The notes under the pieces are model-generated. The model made no database searches and was not told the DNA's origin. It was given only the letters and a program-made list of their open reading frames with translations. 49,752 bases of DNA from an uncultured Corynebacterium sp. (GTDB taxonomy: Bacteria > Actinomycetota > Actinomycetes > Mycobacteriales > Mycobacteriaceae): NCBI RefSeq assembly GCF_946998835.1, contig NZ_CAMQAZ010000018.1:1-49752 (forward strand). Direction: 5' to 3'. Position numbers and translations under genes: made by a program. This document shows positions 16,024 to 25,338 of this stretch, in pieces (position 1 is the stretch's first letter; every line of letters starts with the position of its first letter).

Positions 16024-17865
16024 CTATTCCACAGAAACTGGGGCCATTCGACCGCGCGCGCCTGGAACCTGACGCCAGAACTGCTGCTGTCCCTCACTGG
16101 AGATAAGCTCCATGACGCCCGTGGCATCGAGCGCGTAGCGCTTAGAGGAGGTCGCGGTGACCACGGCAATCGGTGGAGTCAGGTTGAGTTTCGGCAGTAC
16201 AGAGCTGGTAGCACCGTCCGGGAAGGCACTCCACATCGGTGTCTCGCCGCTGTAGCCACCCACAGTGACCGTCTGATTCGACGACCATGTCAGTGATACT
16301 GGCGAAATGGCCTCTGGCATTGGCAGCAAGCGCGGTCGCGTCAATCTCCAGGGACGGTCTTCATGACGTTCGATAGTGGCGATGTAGACCTCATCGGCGA
16401 TGATCATGGCAGCCTGAGTACCCGAAGGATCGATACGGAACTCAGAGATTCGGGCGTTGGGGCGATCGGTGGTTCCGCTGTCGGTGATAAGACCCGCGAG
16501 CTCTGAGGTATCAACTTCCTCCTGCTGAATCTGGGAGGATGCCGACGGCCGGACCAAACGCACAACGGTTGTGCCGTCTTTTACGGTCCACACTGCCTCC
16601 GCATCCGGTGACCACGTCGGGCGACTCAGACTATTGCCAGTCAGAACCTTCACTGGCTGGTCGTGAATTCCAGCGAGCATCAACGTGGATTCGCCATTGT
16701 CCGGCGAACCTGCACGCCCCTCCCGGTTAGAACGGAACACAGCTGCGAGCAGCTCGCTGCCGTTCGGGTTGACACCCACGGCCGCGGAAATCACCGCAGT
16801 ACTTCCGCTGGCAGTCCAACCGCGACCCACGGGGGTGGCGTGACCGTCGGCAATCTCGTACACGCCACTGCGGTCAACCGTACGCAAGGGCGCATTATCA
16901 GCAGGGAGGTGATGTGGATCGTATAGCTGAATGGAATCGGTGTCCTTGGTCCACGGCTCATCATGGCTGGCAACCAGTGGTTTGTCATCGGCCATGAGAA
17001 TCCATGGGCCGCGGAAATCCGCGGAGTCGAGTGTCCAGACGATTTGGGCGGCTAACATGACGCGCAGCTCCTGGGAGACATCTCCCAGCCCCGTAATCTC
17101 GACCCTACGGCCGTCGGAGTCGGCTACCGGGCCCGCTTCCACTGAGATAGACGCATTGGGGTCGAGCACGGTAGTAACCCCCGGACGCAACGGAGCCGAC
17201 GGACCATTCTTCAGCTTGGTCAGCAAATTAGTCGCACCATCATTGACACCGCGGTAGAGCCAACGGCGATCCGTCACCAGATGATTTCCTGCCGGATCCA
17301 AGAAGTAAATGTTACGTGGAACATGGTTTTCCAGGAACGCCTGGCGCTCCATGACCACGCCATCGGGCAGTGCGGAGATGCGCCACTGCCGGTCAGCCCC
17401 TAGCTTCATCTCGACGGTTTCCTCATAGCCCTCGGACTGTGACTCGTAAGCTCCGTCAGTTCCGATTTGGCCAACTACATTGCCGCGGGCGATGAAGGTC
17501 TGATTCGATTCTCCTTCTTCCCGCTGCGCGATGAGGTTGACCCCGTCGAGAACGCGCGCTGCCTCATGAGGTTTCCAGCTAGCCGCCAACTCCGGTGTCA
17601 TGAAAGCGCGCATCGCTTGGAAATCATCAATCGGGTGCGCAGCTGCGGCGAAGAAATCACGCAGGATGATGTCCGCATTGACATTCGGACGTGGCTGAGG
17701 AATCTCAATACGAACCTGAGGAGGCTCGAACGGGCGTAGCACCTGTGGGTTCGTGTCACGCGGAATAGTCGTACACCCTGCAGAAGTGCCCAGCATGACC
17801 ACTGAGCACAAAGCCACTGCCTTACGTACGGCCCGACGTGACTGTATTCGCTGATGCGGCATCAT
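16024..17865 (-). CDS. lpqB: Lipoprotein LpqB, MtrB partner
   Basis: A 613-residue exported lipoprotein. The signal peptide (MMPHQRIQSRRAVRKAVALCSVVMLG, read with a break) ends in SAGC with lipidation Cys31. A GerMN-like N-terminal half follows, then a beta-propeller-like C-terminal half with repeated PTWSPDAEAVW/VSLTWSSNQ-type blades. LpqB interacts with the extracellular part of MtrB and tunes the MtrAB system that controls cell-wall metabolism. The ATG abuts the mtrB stop codon, and its ribosome binding site AGGAGG is made of the last Glu codons of mtrB. Confidence 0.95.
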   Translation of the reverse strand: MMPHQRIQSRRAVRKAVALCSVVMLGTSAGCTTIPRDTNPQVLRPFEPPQVRIEIPQPRPNVNADIILRDFFAAAAHPIDDFQAMRAFMTPELAASWKPHEAARVLDGVNLIAQREEGESNQTFIARGNVVGQIGTDGAYESQSEGYEETVEMKLGADRQWRISALPDGVVMERQAFLENHVPRNIYFLDPAGNHLVTDRRWLYRGVNDGATNLLTKLKNGPSAPLRPGVTTVLDPNASISVEAGPVADSDGRRVEITGLGDVSQELRVMLAAQIVWTLDSADFRGPWILMADDKPLVASHDEPWTKDTDSIQLYDPHHLPADNAPLRTVDRSGVYEIADGHATPVGRGWTASGSTAVISAAVGVNPNGSELLAAVFRSNREGRAGSPDNGESTLMLAGIHDQPVKVLTGNSLSRPTWSPDAEAVWTVKDGTTVVRLVRPSASSQIQQEEVDTSELAGLITDSGTTDRPNARISEFRIDPSGTQAAMIIADEVYIATIERHEDRPWRLTRPRLLPMPEAISPVSLTWSSNQTVTVGGYSGETPMWSAFPDGATSSVLPKLNLTPPIAVVTATSSKRYALDATGVMELISSEGQQQFWRQVPGARGRMAPVSVE

Positions 17866-19605
17866 CTACTTCTCCTCCTCTCCGCCTGATTGCTCTGGCC
17901 CTAACTGCTGGTCATCTTCGCTAGTGCCGTGATCGCTCCGCGCGCGCTGGTCTGGTCGATTACCCTGCACTGCGCTCGCCCCTTGTTCCAATTCCAGGGA
18001 ACCTAGCTCCTGCTGGTGTGGAATTTGATCCGGAAGTGACGGCACTTCCAGACCAAGTGGGTGCTCACCGAAATTCTCATTCGGCTCCAGCGGTACGGTC
18101 AGGCGGAAACAGCTACCGACCGTCGGCACGCCAAAGGCCTCCAGCTCGCCGCCGTGCAATTGCGCGTCCTCGCGCGCGATAGCCAAGCCCAGTCCGGTAC
18201 CACCGGTGCGGCGGACACGCGAGGGATCAGCCCGCCAGAAACGGTTGAACACCAAATCCTGTTGCTCTGGTTTCAGACCCACGCCGTGATCAATGACGGT
18301 GAAGGAAACGGCGGAGTCGCTAGCGCGAACTGTGACATCCACGGGATTGCCCTCACTGTGGTCGACAGCATTGGCCATCAAATTGCGCAGCACGCGTTCA
18401 ATACGGCGCGAATCGACTGTGGCCATTACAGGTTCGTCGGGCAGATGGAAGCGAATCGGCGTACCGGAATCCTTTGCCACGACTACCACCTGCTGATAGG
18501 CGGCATTGACGCAACGGCGTACGTCCACCTTCTCCGCAGACAAGTCGGCAACACCGGCATCGTGGCGGGAAATCTCTAGCAGGTCATTGAGAAGCATCTC
18601 AAAACGCCCGAGTTCTTCGTTCATGAGCTCAGCGGCACGGCGGGTTGCCGGGTCGAGGTCCTCAGCACCGTCCGCGATGAGATCCGCGGCCATGCGCACC
18701 GTAGTCAGAGGTGTTCTCAGCTCATGCGACACATCGGAGGTGAACTGCCGTTGCAGACTTCCGTATTCTTCCAGCTGCCTAATCTGCGTCGACAAAGACT
18801 CAGCCATCTTGTTAAAACTCATGGCCAGTCGAGCCATGTCATCCTCGCCTTGGACGACCATGCGTTCGCGCAAGTGACCGTCGGCAAAGCGCTGAGCAAT
18901 CTGAGCGGCAGAACGCACTGGTGTCGTCACCTGGTTAGAGAAGAACCACGTAATACCGCCGAGGAGCGCGAGGATAACCACGGTCGCACCGGCGAGCAGA
19001 CCGCGGACCAACTTAATGGTGGATTCCTCCGCGGCCATGGAGGTGACCAAATAGAGTTCGAGCCCATCGACCGACGTTGAGGTTGGAGTACCAATAATCA
19101 GCGCCGAGTACGTACTGCCGTTATCATCAGAGAATTGGCGCACCTGATACGCAATCTGGCCCTGCTTTACGACTTTATGCAATCGCTGTGGAACATCAGC
19201 ATTGATCGGTGATGATGCCAGCACCGTGCCACGTGGCACCGGTGCCACCAGCAATGGTTCATAACTTGACAGGGGTGCAGCTCCGGAACCTGCCGCTCGG
19301 TCAACAAGGGCGTCTCTGCCCACATTGAGCAACGCCTGCAACTCATTGGCCGAAGAATTCTCAATTGCCTGCTCCACCACTACTCGAGCACGGTCAATCT
19401 CCTCGTCTGCGGCGGTGACCTTTGCGTCGATAAGCCGCTGGGTGACAATAGTCGCCAGCGCGAAACCCAGTACCGCAATCACCATTGCGCTCAGCACCAC
19501 CACAGACGTGAGAATGCGAGCTTGAATAGACGTGCGCCAGAGCGTAATCGCCCAGGTCACTGCCCTATTGGTGAAGTTTCGAACCTTCGCTATTAATCGA
19601 CGCAA
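17866..19605 (-). CDS. mtrB: Sensor histidine kinase MtrB
   Basis: A 579-residue membrane kinase: TM1 near residues 31-53, an extracellular sensor of about 145 residues, TM2 near 202-222, a HAMP linker, the HisKA box DVSHELRTPL with phospho-acceptor His294, and an ATPase domain (NAVDHSEGNP, TGGTGLGLAI). After the kinase a tail of about 70 Gln/Glu-rich residues ends in GGEEEK. MtrB phosphorylates MtrA; the system regulates division, peptidoglycan hydrolases and osmoprotection in corynebacteria. It lies 33 bp downstream of mtrA, with lpqB directly adjacent. Confidence 0.96.
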   Translation of the reverse strand: MRRLIAKVRNFTNRAVTWAITLWRTSIQARILTSVVVLSAMVIAVLGFALATIVTQRLIDAKVTAADEEIDRARVVVEQAIENSSANELQALLNVGRDALVDRAAGSGAAPLSSYEPLLVAPVPRGTVLASSPINADVPQRLHKVVKQGQIAYQVRQFSDDNGSTYSALIIGTPTSTSVDGLELYLVTSMAAEESTIKLVRGLLAGATVVILALLGGITWFFSNQVTTPVRSAAQIAQRFADGHLRERMVVQGEDDMARLAMSFNKMAESLSTQIRQLEEYGSLQRQFTSDVSHELRTPLTTVRMAADLIADGAEDLDPATRRAAELMNEELGRFEMLLNDLLEISRHDAGVADLSAEKVDVRRCVNAAYQQVVVVAKDSGTPIRFHLPDEPVMATVDSRRIERVLRNLMANAVDHSEGNPVDVTVRASDSAVSFTVIDHGVGLKPEQQDLVFNRFWRADPSRVRRTGGTGLGLAIAREDAQLHGGELEAFGVPTVGSCFRLTVPLEPNENFGEHPLGLEVPSLPDQIPHQQELGSLELEQGASAVQGNRPDQRARSDHGTSEDDQQLGPEQSGGEEEK

Positions 19606-19638
19606 GAATTGGCTCCCACTAAAGCTAACTGCTCTTAA

Positions 19639-20313
19639 TTAGTCGCCCGTCTTATAACCGACGCCACGAACGGTCAGCACAATCTGAGGGTTTTCCGGAT
19701 CCAGTTCGATCTTCGAGCGCAGACGCTGAACATGAACATTGACCAGACGAGTATCGGAGGTGTGCTGATAACCCCACACCTTTTCCAGCAACTCATCGCG
19801 GGAAAAGACCTGCTTTGGGCGAGAGGCAAGAGCGTGCAGTAAATCGAACTCCAACGGGGTCAGAGAAATTTCCTTACCATCGCGGAACACGGCATGGCCC
19901 GGCACGTCAATGGTCAAGTCACCGACTTCCAAGGTCTCGCTCGGGCTGTCATCCTGACGACGCAGCCGAGCGCGCACACGTGCCACCAGCTCCTTAGGCT
20001 TAAAGGGCTTCGTGACATAGTCATCCGCGCCGGATTCCAGACCGAGGACAACATCGACAGTGTCGGTCTTGGCAGTCAGCATGATGATTGGCACAGCCGA
20101 GGTCTCTCGCACGGTGCGACAGACATCAACACCACCCATGCCCGGCAGCATGAGATCCAGCAGAATCAAATCTGGATTCTCCCGCTCTGCGGCCTTGACG
20201 GCTTCGAGTCCATCGTCCACTACTACGGTGTCGAAGCCCTCACGCTCCATCACCATCGTGAGCATCTCGGCGATGGCCGGATCATCATCAACAACCAGGA
20301 TTTTTGCGCTCAT
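19639..20313 (-). CDS. mtrA: Response regulator MtrA
   Basis: An OmpR/PhoB-type regulator of 224 residues from ATG 20313 (MSAKILVVDDDPA). The receiver domain has the acidic pocket, phospho-acceptor Asp53 in ILLDLMLPG, and the KPF lysine. The C-terminal winged helix includes SLTPLEFDLLHALA and TVRGVGYK. The longer frame to 20370 adds a non-conserved leader; an alternative ATG at 20322 adds only three residues. No clear ribosome binding site precedes either ATG. tmk lies upstream with a 66-bp gap that may hold a promoter. Confidence 0.95.
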   Translation of the reverse strand: MSAKILVVDDDPAIAEMLTMVMEREGFDTVVVDDGLEAVKAAERENPDLILLDLMLPGMGGVDVCRTVRETSAVPIIMLTAKTDTVDVVLGLESGADDYVTKPFKPKELVARVRARLRRQDDSPSETLEVGDLTIDVPGHAVFRDGKEISLTPLEFDLLHALASRPKQVFSRDELLEKVWGYQHTSDTRLVNVHVQRLRSKIELDPENPQIVLTVRGVGYKTGD

Positions 20314-20379
20314 GTGTCTCATTCTAAACGTAAAACTACCTGGTTCTGTATTTTTCCAGTGGGATAGCAATCAGGATAG

Positions 20380-21009
20380 CTAGCCCAGACGTGCGCTGAT
20401 CCACTCAACGAGGCGCGCCGCCCCATCGTCGCCGGTAAGCATCAACCACGGCGACTGCCACGAGGTGGACGCAAATTCCTGGTATGCCGCTAGCGTTCGC
20501 TCCTGCAGACTCGAATCCCTTTCGTAGGCATCTCGAGTCCGCCGCACATCCGCCGCCTCCCGCTTACGCGCGCGGTCGGCCGCCACCCCCACCGATGTGG
20601 CCAGGCAGACCTGAACGTCGGGAAGCGGAAGTTGAAAATCTCCGAATTCGGTCTTCTCTATCCACTCCACGATCATCGGGTCCTGTGTGCGCGCCAGGGA
20701 GTAGGCCGCATTGGACGCAACGTAGCGGTCAATGATTAGCACGTCGTATTCGCACGCGGCGTCGACAATCGCTTGACGACGGTCTCTGCGGTCCAAAGCA
20801 AACAGGAGTGCCATTGCCCAGGCGGAGTCCGCGGTATCGCCAAGCTGACCGTGCAGGGCCTGGTCGGCGAAGTCGGCGAAAATGGTCTGCCGATACGCCG
20901 GAAAAGTCATGGAACCGACCGAGTACCCCTGGTCGTGGAGCTGCTTCGTAACAGCTGTTACGAGCGTGTTCTTGCCAGCACCGTCAATTCCTTCAACTGC
21001 GATAATCAC
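20380..21009 (-). CDS. tmk: Thymidylate kinase
   Basis: The kinase converts dTMP to dTDP. I place the start at GTG 21009 because GAGGAG stands 7 bases upstream and translation then begins VIIAVEGIDGAGKNT, the family P-loop with the actinobacterial Lys-Asn. The frame to 21093 adds an unrelated leader. The 209-residue protein shows the DRYVASNAAYS motif and a LID region rich in Arg (AADRARKREAADVRRTR). It opens the mtrA-mtrB-lpqB cluster. Confidence 0.94.
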   Translation of the reverse strand: MIIAVEGIDGAGKNTLVTAVTKQLHDQGYSVGSMTFPAYRQTIFADFADQALHGQLGDTADSAWAMALLFALDRRDRRQAIVDAACEYDVLIIDRYVASNAAYSLARTQDPMIVEWIEKTEFGDFQLPLPDVQVCLATSVGVAADRARKREAADVRRTRDAYERDSSLQERTLAAYQEFASTSWQSPWLMLTGDDGAARLVEWISARLG

Positions 21010-21087
21010 ATTTTTCTCCTCGCGCACGAATCCGGGCAGATATGGAAAATGCTGCTGAGCGAGTTTCCGCCCAGCAGCACAGTAGTA

Positions 21088-21108
21088 AGCCACGACATAG
21101 CCGTGGCT
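21088..21108 (-). terminator. Hairpin downstream of sahH
   Basis: AGCCACG (21088-21094) pairs with CGTGGCT (21102-21108) around a 7-base loop, directly after the sahH stop. On the minus strand it is followed by TTACTACT and not by a clean T run, so termination may be partial. Confidence 0.4.
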
Positions 21109-21113
21109 AAAAA

Positions 21114-22568
21114 CTAGTAGCGGTAGTGCTCTGGCTTGTACGGCCCCTCGACGTCAACGCCGATGTACTCAGCCTGCTCCTTGGACAGTCGCGTGAGTTC
21201 GCCGCCGAGTGCCTCGACGTGAATGCGAGCAACCTTCTCGTCCAGAATCTTCGGCAGGCGGTGGACGGAGTTGTCGTACTTGTCACCGTTGCAGTAGAGC
21301 TCAATCTGAGCAATTGTCTGGTCGGCAAAGGAGGTCGACATTACGAACGACGGGTGTCCGGTGGCGTTGCCCAGATTGAGCAGGCGGCCCTCAGACAGCA
21401 CGATGAGGGAGCGCTCCTCGCCGTCGGCATGCGGGAAAATGTACTCGGCGACCTGCGGCTTGATCTCCACACGACGGACATCATCGCGGTGGTGCAAGCT
21501 GTGCATGTCAATCTCGTTGTCGAAGTGGCCGATGTTGCCCAGCAGTGCGTGATTCTTCATCTGCTGCATGTGCTCGAAAGTGATGACGTCCTTGTTGCCG
21601 GTAGCAGTGATGACGATGTCGACATCAGCGATGACGCTCTCAGTAGTGACTACATCGAAACCGTCCATCAGGGCCTGCAGTGCGTTAATTGGGTCGGCCT
21701 CGGTGACCTGAACGCGAGCGCCCTGGCCAGCCAAAGCCTCTGCGCAGCCCTTGCCCACGTCACCGTAACCGCAGACCAGCACGTTCTTGCCGCCGACCAG
21801 CATATCCGTACCGCGGTTGATGCCGTCGAGCAGGCTATGGCGGGTGCCGTACTTGTTATCGAACTTGGACTTGGTGACCGCGTCGTTGACGTTCATGGCC
21901 GGGAACGGCAGTACGCCCTGCTCCGCGAAGTGGTAGAGGCGGTGGACACCAGTCGTGGTCTCCTCCGTCACGCCCTTGACCGACTTTGCAATTCGGTGCC
22001 AACGCCCGGAATCCTTTTCCAGGCTGGCACGGAGCATGTCCTTGAAAGCAATGAATTCGTCCGAGTCCGACTCGTCGGCAGGCGGAACGAGGCCAGCGTC
22101 TTCGAACTCCATACCCTTGATGACGGCCATGGTGGCGTCACCGCCGTCGTCCAGAATCATGTTGGCATCTTCCTCGCCCCAGTCGAAGATGCGATCGAGG
22201 CACCACCAGTATTCCTCAAGAGTCTCGCCCTTCCAGGCGAAAACTGGGACACCCTGCGGATCTTCCGGAGTGCCGTTCGGGCCTACGACGATAGCCGCAG
22301 CAGCCTCGTCCTGAGTGGAGAAGATGTTGCAGGAAGCCCAGCGGACCTGTGCGCCCAGAGACGTCAGGGTCTCAATGAGCACTGCGGTTTGAACCGTCAT
22401 GTGAATGGAGCCGGCAATCCGGGCACCGGCCAGTGGCTGCTGCTCTGCGTACTCTTCGCGCAGCGCCATCAAGCCCGGCATCTCGTGCTCAGCCAAACGG
22501 ATCTGGTGACGGCCAGCCTCTGCCAGAGAGAGATCTGCAACCTTGAAATCAATGTTCTTCGAAGACAT
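21114..22568 (-). CDS. sahH: Adenosylhomocysteinase
   Basis: SahH reversibly splits S-adenosylhomocysteine to adenosine and homocysteine and so clears the inhibitor made by methyltransferases. The 484-residue protein has the NAD-binding GYGDVGKGCAEAL loop, the substrate residues in MNVNDAVTKSKFDNKYG, and the C-terminal KPEHYRY typical of the family. It also has the insertion of about 40 residues after the first third that many bacterial enzymes carry. A 7-bp hairpin lies in its leader. In C. glutamicum the gene is under McbR; I do not see the usual McbR box here. Confidence 0.97.
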   Translation of the reverse strand: MSSKNIDFKVADLSLAEAGRHQIRLAEHEMPGLMALREEYAEQQPLAGARIAGSIHMTVQTAVLIETLTSLGAQVRWASCNIFSTQDEAAAAIVVGPNGTPEDPQGVPVFAWKGETLEEYWWCLDRIFDWGEEDANMILDDGGDATMAVIKGMEFEDAGLVPPADESDSDEFIAFKDMLRASLEKDSGRWHRIAKSVKGVTEETTTGVHRLYHFAEQGVLPFPAMNVNDAVTKSKFDNKYGTRHSLLDGINRGTDMLVGGKNVLVCGYGDVGKGCAEALAGQGARVQVTEADPINALQALMDGFDVVTTESVIADVDIVITATGNKDVITFEHMQQMKNHALLGNIGHFDNEIDMHSLHHRDDVRRVEIKPQVAEYIFPHADGEERSLIVLSEGRLLNLGNATGHPSFVMSTSFADQTIAQIELYCNGDKYDNSVHRLPKILDEKVARIHVEALGGELTRLSKEQAEYIGVDVEGPYKPEHYRY

Positions 22569-22599
22569 GAAACGCTTTCTTTAAAACTCTTTGAGGTGA

Positions 22600-22617
22600 G
22601 ATTCTTCTTAAAGAATC
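22600..22617 (-). promoter_or_regulatory. Hairpin in the sahH leader
   Basis: GATTCTT (22600-22606) pairs with AAGAATC (22611-22617) around CTTA, 32 bases before the sahH start and 19 bases after the DUF4259-like stop. It could be a weak terminator or a leader structure; no long T run follows. Confidence 0.4.
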
Positions 22618-22636
22618 ACTACCGGGGCCACGAAAA

Positions 22637-23011
22637 TTACTCTACCGCTTCGACAAAGTCTTCCAGCGCCGCTTGGTCGGACTCACTGAGACCTCCCAAA
22701 AGACTATCGAATACCTCGGATGCGATTGCCAATGCATCTTCCTCGCGACCGTGCGTCTCCGAGATTCCCTCGCGGATAAAGCCGTAGTCCTCCACAATGT
22801 CACCGCCGCTGAAGGGGGCGCCATTCCAAATTGCGATGATGACCGCCGCCGCTAGCGCACATGCCGTCTCATCACTGTTCTCGGAGTCCAACCCAATGCG
22901 GCCGGCATCAATAAGTGCACCAACTCGATCTAGCGAATCCAGGTCCTGAACCTCATCAAAGAGTTCAATGACCGAATCGTTGCCGAAAATCTCTGTATCC
23001 CAGACGGACAT
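22637..23011 (-). CDS. DUF4259-like small acidic protein
   Basis: The likely start is ATG 23011, giving 124 residues that open MSVWDTEIFGNDSVIELFDEV. This opening resembles DUF4259 proteins (a W-x-x-x-x-F-x-N-D pattern). The rest is acidic and helical (DALAIASEVFDSLLGGLSESDQAALEDFVEAVE). No catalytic residues are recognised and the function is unknown. An AGGAG lies 17 bases upstream, rather far. It precedes sahH on the same strand with 68 bp between. The family call is by eye only. Confidence 0.65.
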   Translation of the reverse strand: MSVWDTEIFGNDSVIELFDEVQDLDSLDRVGALIDAGRIGLDSENSDETACALAAAVIIAIWNGAPFSGGDIVEDYGFIREGISETHGREEDALAIASEVFDSLLGGLSESDQAALEDFVEAVE

Positions 23012-23332
23012 GTCGGGTGGCCACGCTCCTTTCGCGCTTTGAACCAATTGCCACGTATCGCTTTCCGACGAATTCTCGGCCCGTGACCGCCATTTCGATA
23101 GCTGTCGCCCTAAGGCACTTATAGCCGGAAAACCGCTTGTGGTCTCACCGAAGTTCTACCCGAAATCCTGTCGCTTTTACAGTGCACAGAATATATTCAC
23201 GCCCGTCAACCCGGTTTTTACCCTAGATAGAAGATAACGAGCATGTTAAGTTAGTTGCCAAGCCTCGTGATGTAACCGTTATCTTTGTCGTTACGTGGCA
23301 TTCTGACACAGAGTACGAGAGGGGTACCAGGC
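23012..23332. promoter_or_regulatory. Divergent intergenic region with inverted repeats
   Basis: This 321-bp gap separates the DUF4259-like gene from the lipoprotein gene and has no supported ORF. Near the lipoprotein start it holds GATAACG (23233-23239) with its inverse CGTTATC (23277-23283), and GTAAC (23272-23276) with GTTAC (23290-23294). Such GTAAC/GTTAC half-sites resemble reported MtrA sites of actinobacteria, but the match is short. Confidence 0.4.
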
Positions 23333-24052
23333 ATGGTGAAGAAGGCCTGTGGCGCTTTGTTGCTCACTGTTCTTCCTTTGAGCGCCGTGCTAGTTGGTTG
23401 CTCCGATAGCAGCGCTGCCGAGGACTCAATGCCGGAAAACGCCGGCACGCAGTCGAAGATGGAAAGTTCTGCGCCACTGCCACCCGTTCCTAGTGATGCC
23501 GAGTTACAGCAGAGCACAGACCCCGATACGGATCCCTCTCTGACTGAGCCGACGGGAAGTACGCCACCTCATTCGAGTATTCCGTCGAACCCTAGGGCCG
23601 CTGAGGACCCATACCTGCCACCACAGGCGTACATCCCACCGTCATCTCCGAGCTCGTCCTCGACGGCACCGTCGAAGACAACTACGCCTTCGCCAACCAC
23701 GGAGGCCGTAGATACGGCTTCTGATCGGGTATCCTCCCCTAAGCCCAGCAAGCCGATTCCCCTGCTGCCAGAGGATGACTCCGAGGATTCGAAGAGTGGC
23801 CTTCCACAGGAAGGCGGTAACGCGACAGCTGCGCCGAAACCGCCGTCAGCGGAAGTGCAACCCCAACCGGGTACGGCACCTCTTAGTCCATCTGAGCCCT
23901 CTCAGAAGGCGCCCTCCAGCGAGCAGAGGCCATCCCGTGGCACCAGCTCCCCAAGCGCCAGCCAGAATACCTCCCCGCACATAGAGAATTCGGGTGCCGC
24001 TTCGGGCGCCTCCGGGCTCCTGGGCACAATTGATAACGGCAGCGAGGACTAG
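23333..24052 (+). CDS. Pro/Ser/Thr-rich surface lipoprotein
   Basis: The start is ATG 23333 behind GAGAGGGG. The signal peptide MVKKACGALLLTVLPLSAVLVGC (given here as a whole segment of residues 1-23; key residues are KK at 3-4 and lipobox L20-V-G-C23) is a clear lipoprotein signal. The remaining 216 residues are Ser/Pro/Thr/Glu-rich with no folded domain recognised, a composition typical of wall-spanning or secreted actinobacterial proteins. Its stop overlaps the convergent manA stop by 4 bp (CTAG). Function unknown. Confidence 0.8.
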   Translation: MVKKACGALLLTVLPLSAVLVGCSDSSAAEDSMPENAGTQSKMESSAPLPPVPSDAELQQSTDPDTDPSLTEPTGSTPPHSSIPSNPRAAEDPYLPPQAYIPPSSPSSSSTAPSKTTTPSPTTEAVDTASDRVSSPKPSKPIPLLPEDDSEDSKSGLPQEGGNATAAPKPPSAEVQPQPGTAPLSPSEPSQKAPSSEQRPSRGTSSPSASQNTSPHIENSGAASGASGLLGTIDNGSED

Positions 24053-25251
24053 CTCACTCGCGGGACGGTTGCGACAAACACGCTCGCCCCGTCCTCCCCC
24101 GAGGTCATCTCAATATCCACGGCATCGACAGCCGGAATCCAGGCCGCGTGCCCGCTGGCAAGGTCAATGGCGGAGTCGTCGTGACGCAGCGTCACCGACC
24201 CTTCAGTCGAGAGCACAATCATAGCGGATTCTTCGTTGAGCCGGACGTTTTCACCAGGCTTCAACTTGCGCGAGCGAAGACGGAACTCGCGCACGGGCGC
24301 GTCATAGTCATTCCAACCGTCATCAGCCAGATGCGACTGCAGGACTGGCTCTGGCAGCGGACGGAACGACAGCACGCGCAGCAGCTCCACAACATCGACG
24401 TGCTTAGAGGTCAACCCTCCGCGCAGCACGTTGTCAGAGTTGGCCATAATTTCCACACCCATGCCATTGAGGTAGGCGTGCAGTTGTCCGGCGCCAAGGT
24501 AGATGGCCTCGCCCGGCTGCAGACGCAGACGGTTGAGCAGCATCGAGCCCAACACGCCTGGATCTCCTGGGTACTTTCGAGCCAACTCACAAGTCGTCTC
24601 GGCCACCCAGGAGAACTCCTCATCATCGCCGCTGTAGTCCGCACATTTGGCAGCTACGGCGGCAACTAACTCATCGAGGACATCCTGGGGCAACGTCAGC
24701 CACGTCGTAAACAGACCGCGCAGAGCGCTCTCATCATCCGCGGCATCCAGCAGGCCCATGTAGTGATCCAGCTCCGGCACAGCCAGTGCTGCGAGCAGCT
24801 CCCTCGTGCGCTCTACCGGACGGAATCCAGCCAAAGCATCAAATGTCGTGAGAGCGACAATGAGTTCCGGCTTGTGGTTACTATCCCGGTAGTTGCGGAA
24901 GTGTGCGGTAGCCGGAATCCCTTCTGCATTCTCGCGCGCGAACCCCTCCTGGGCTTCCGCCAAGGTAGGGTGCGCCTGCAGCGACAGCGGTTCATCGGCA
25001 GCGAGCAGCTTCAGCAGAAAAGGCAGTTTGCCATTGTCCGTATCAATAGCATGGCCGAGAGCAGCTTCCGGATCCTGCGCAATAAGTACATCCAGCGGCT
25101 CACCGGCCACTGTGGCAGATGCCAACGCATGGGCACCAAACCACAGCTCCGCCCAGGGCTTCGATGTCGGAGCGTCCGCACCGGTGATTCTCGCCAAATG
25201 GGTACGAGAACCCCAGGGGTACGACTGCAGCACGGGGTCCATCAGATCCAT
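24049..25251 (-). CDS. manA: Mannose-6-phosphate isomerase, class I
   Basis: ManA interconverts fructose-6-phosphate and mannose-6-phosphate and feeds the mannose used for lipoglycans and glycolipids. The 400-residue cupin protein has the zinc-site motifs SLQAHPT and NHKPELIVAL, and the catalytic segment YLGAGQLHAYLNGMGVEIMA. ATG 25251 is preceded by GAGGAG at about 10 bases. It stands downstream of a tobH-like gene and pmmA on the same strand, the order seen at Rv3255c-Rv3257c. Confidence 0.95.
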   Translation of the reverse strand: MDLMDPVLQSYPWGSRTHLARITGADAPTSKPWAELWFGAHALASATVAGEPLDVLIAQDPEAALGHAIDTDNGKLPFLLKLLAADEPLSLQAHPTLAEAQEGFARENAEGIPATAHFRNYRDSNHKPELIVALTTFDALAGFRPVERTRELLAALAVPELDHYMGLLDAADDESALRGLFTTWLTLPQDVLDELVAAVAAKCADYSGDDEEFSWVAETTCELARKYPGDPGVLGSMLLNRLRLQPGEAIYLGAGQLHAYLNGMGVEIMANSDNVLRGGLTSKHVDVVELLRVLSFRPLPEPVLQSHLADDGWNDYDAPVREFRLRSRKLKPGENVRLNEESAMIVLSTEGSVTLRHDDSAIDLASGHAAWIPAVDAVDIEMTSGEDGASVFVATVPRVS

Positions 25252-25338
25252 GCCCGTATCACTCCTCTACTAATCACTCTGGCGCAAGCACGCCAATCGC
25301 GCCGAAAGCTCGAAAGGCTTCGGCGACACATACGGCAC

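Noticed and set aside
16001..16169. Upstream extension of comF
   Set aside because: It overlaps lpqB and has no conserved residues; the TTG at 15998 has a good ribosome binding site.
22569..22636. SAH riboswitch in front of sahH
   Set aside because: Only a small 7-bp hairpin is present; the conserved pseudoknot sequence was not recognised.
21126..22787. 553-codon open frame antisense to sahH
   Set aside because: SahH is certain on the minus strand; the antisense translation shows no domain.
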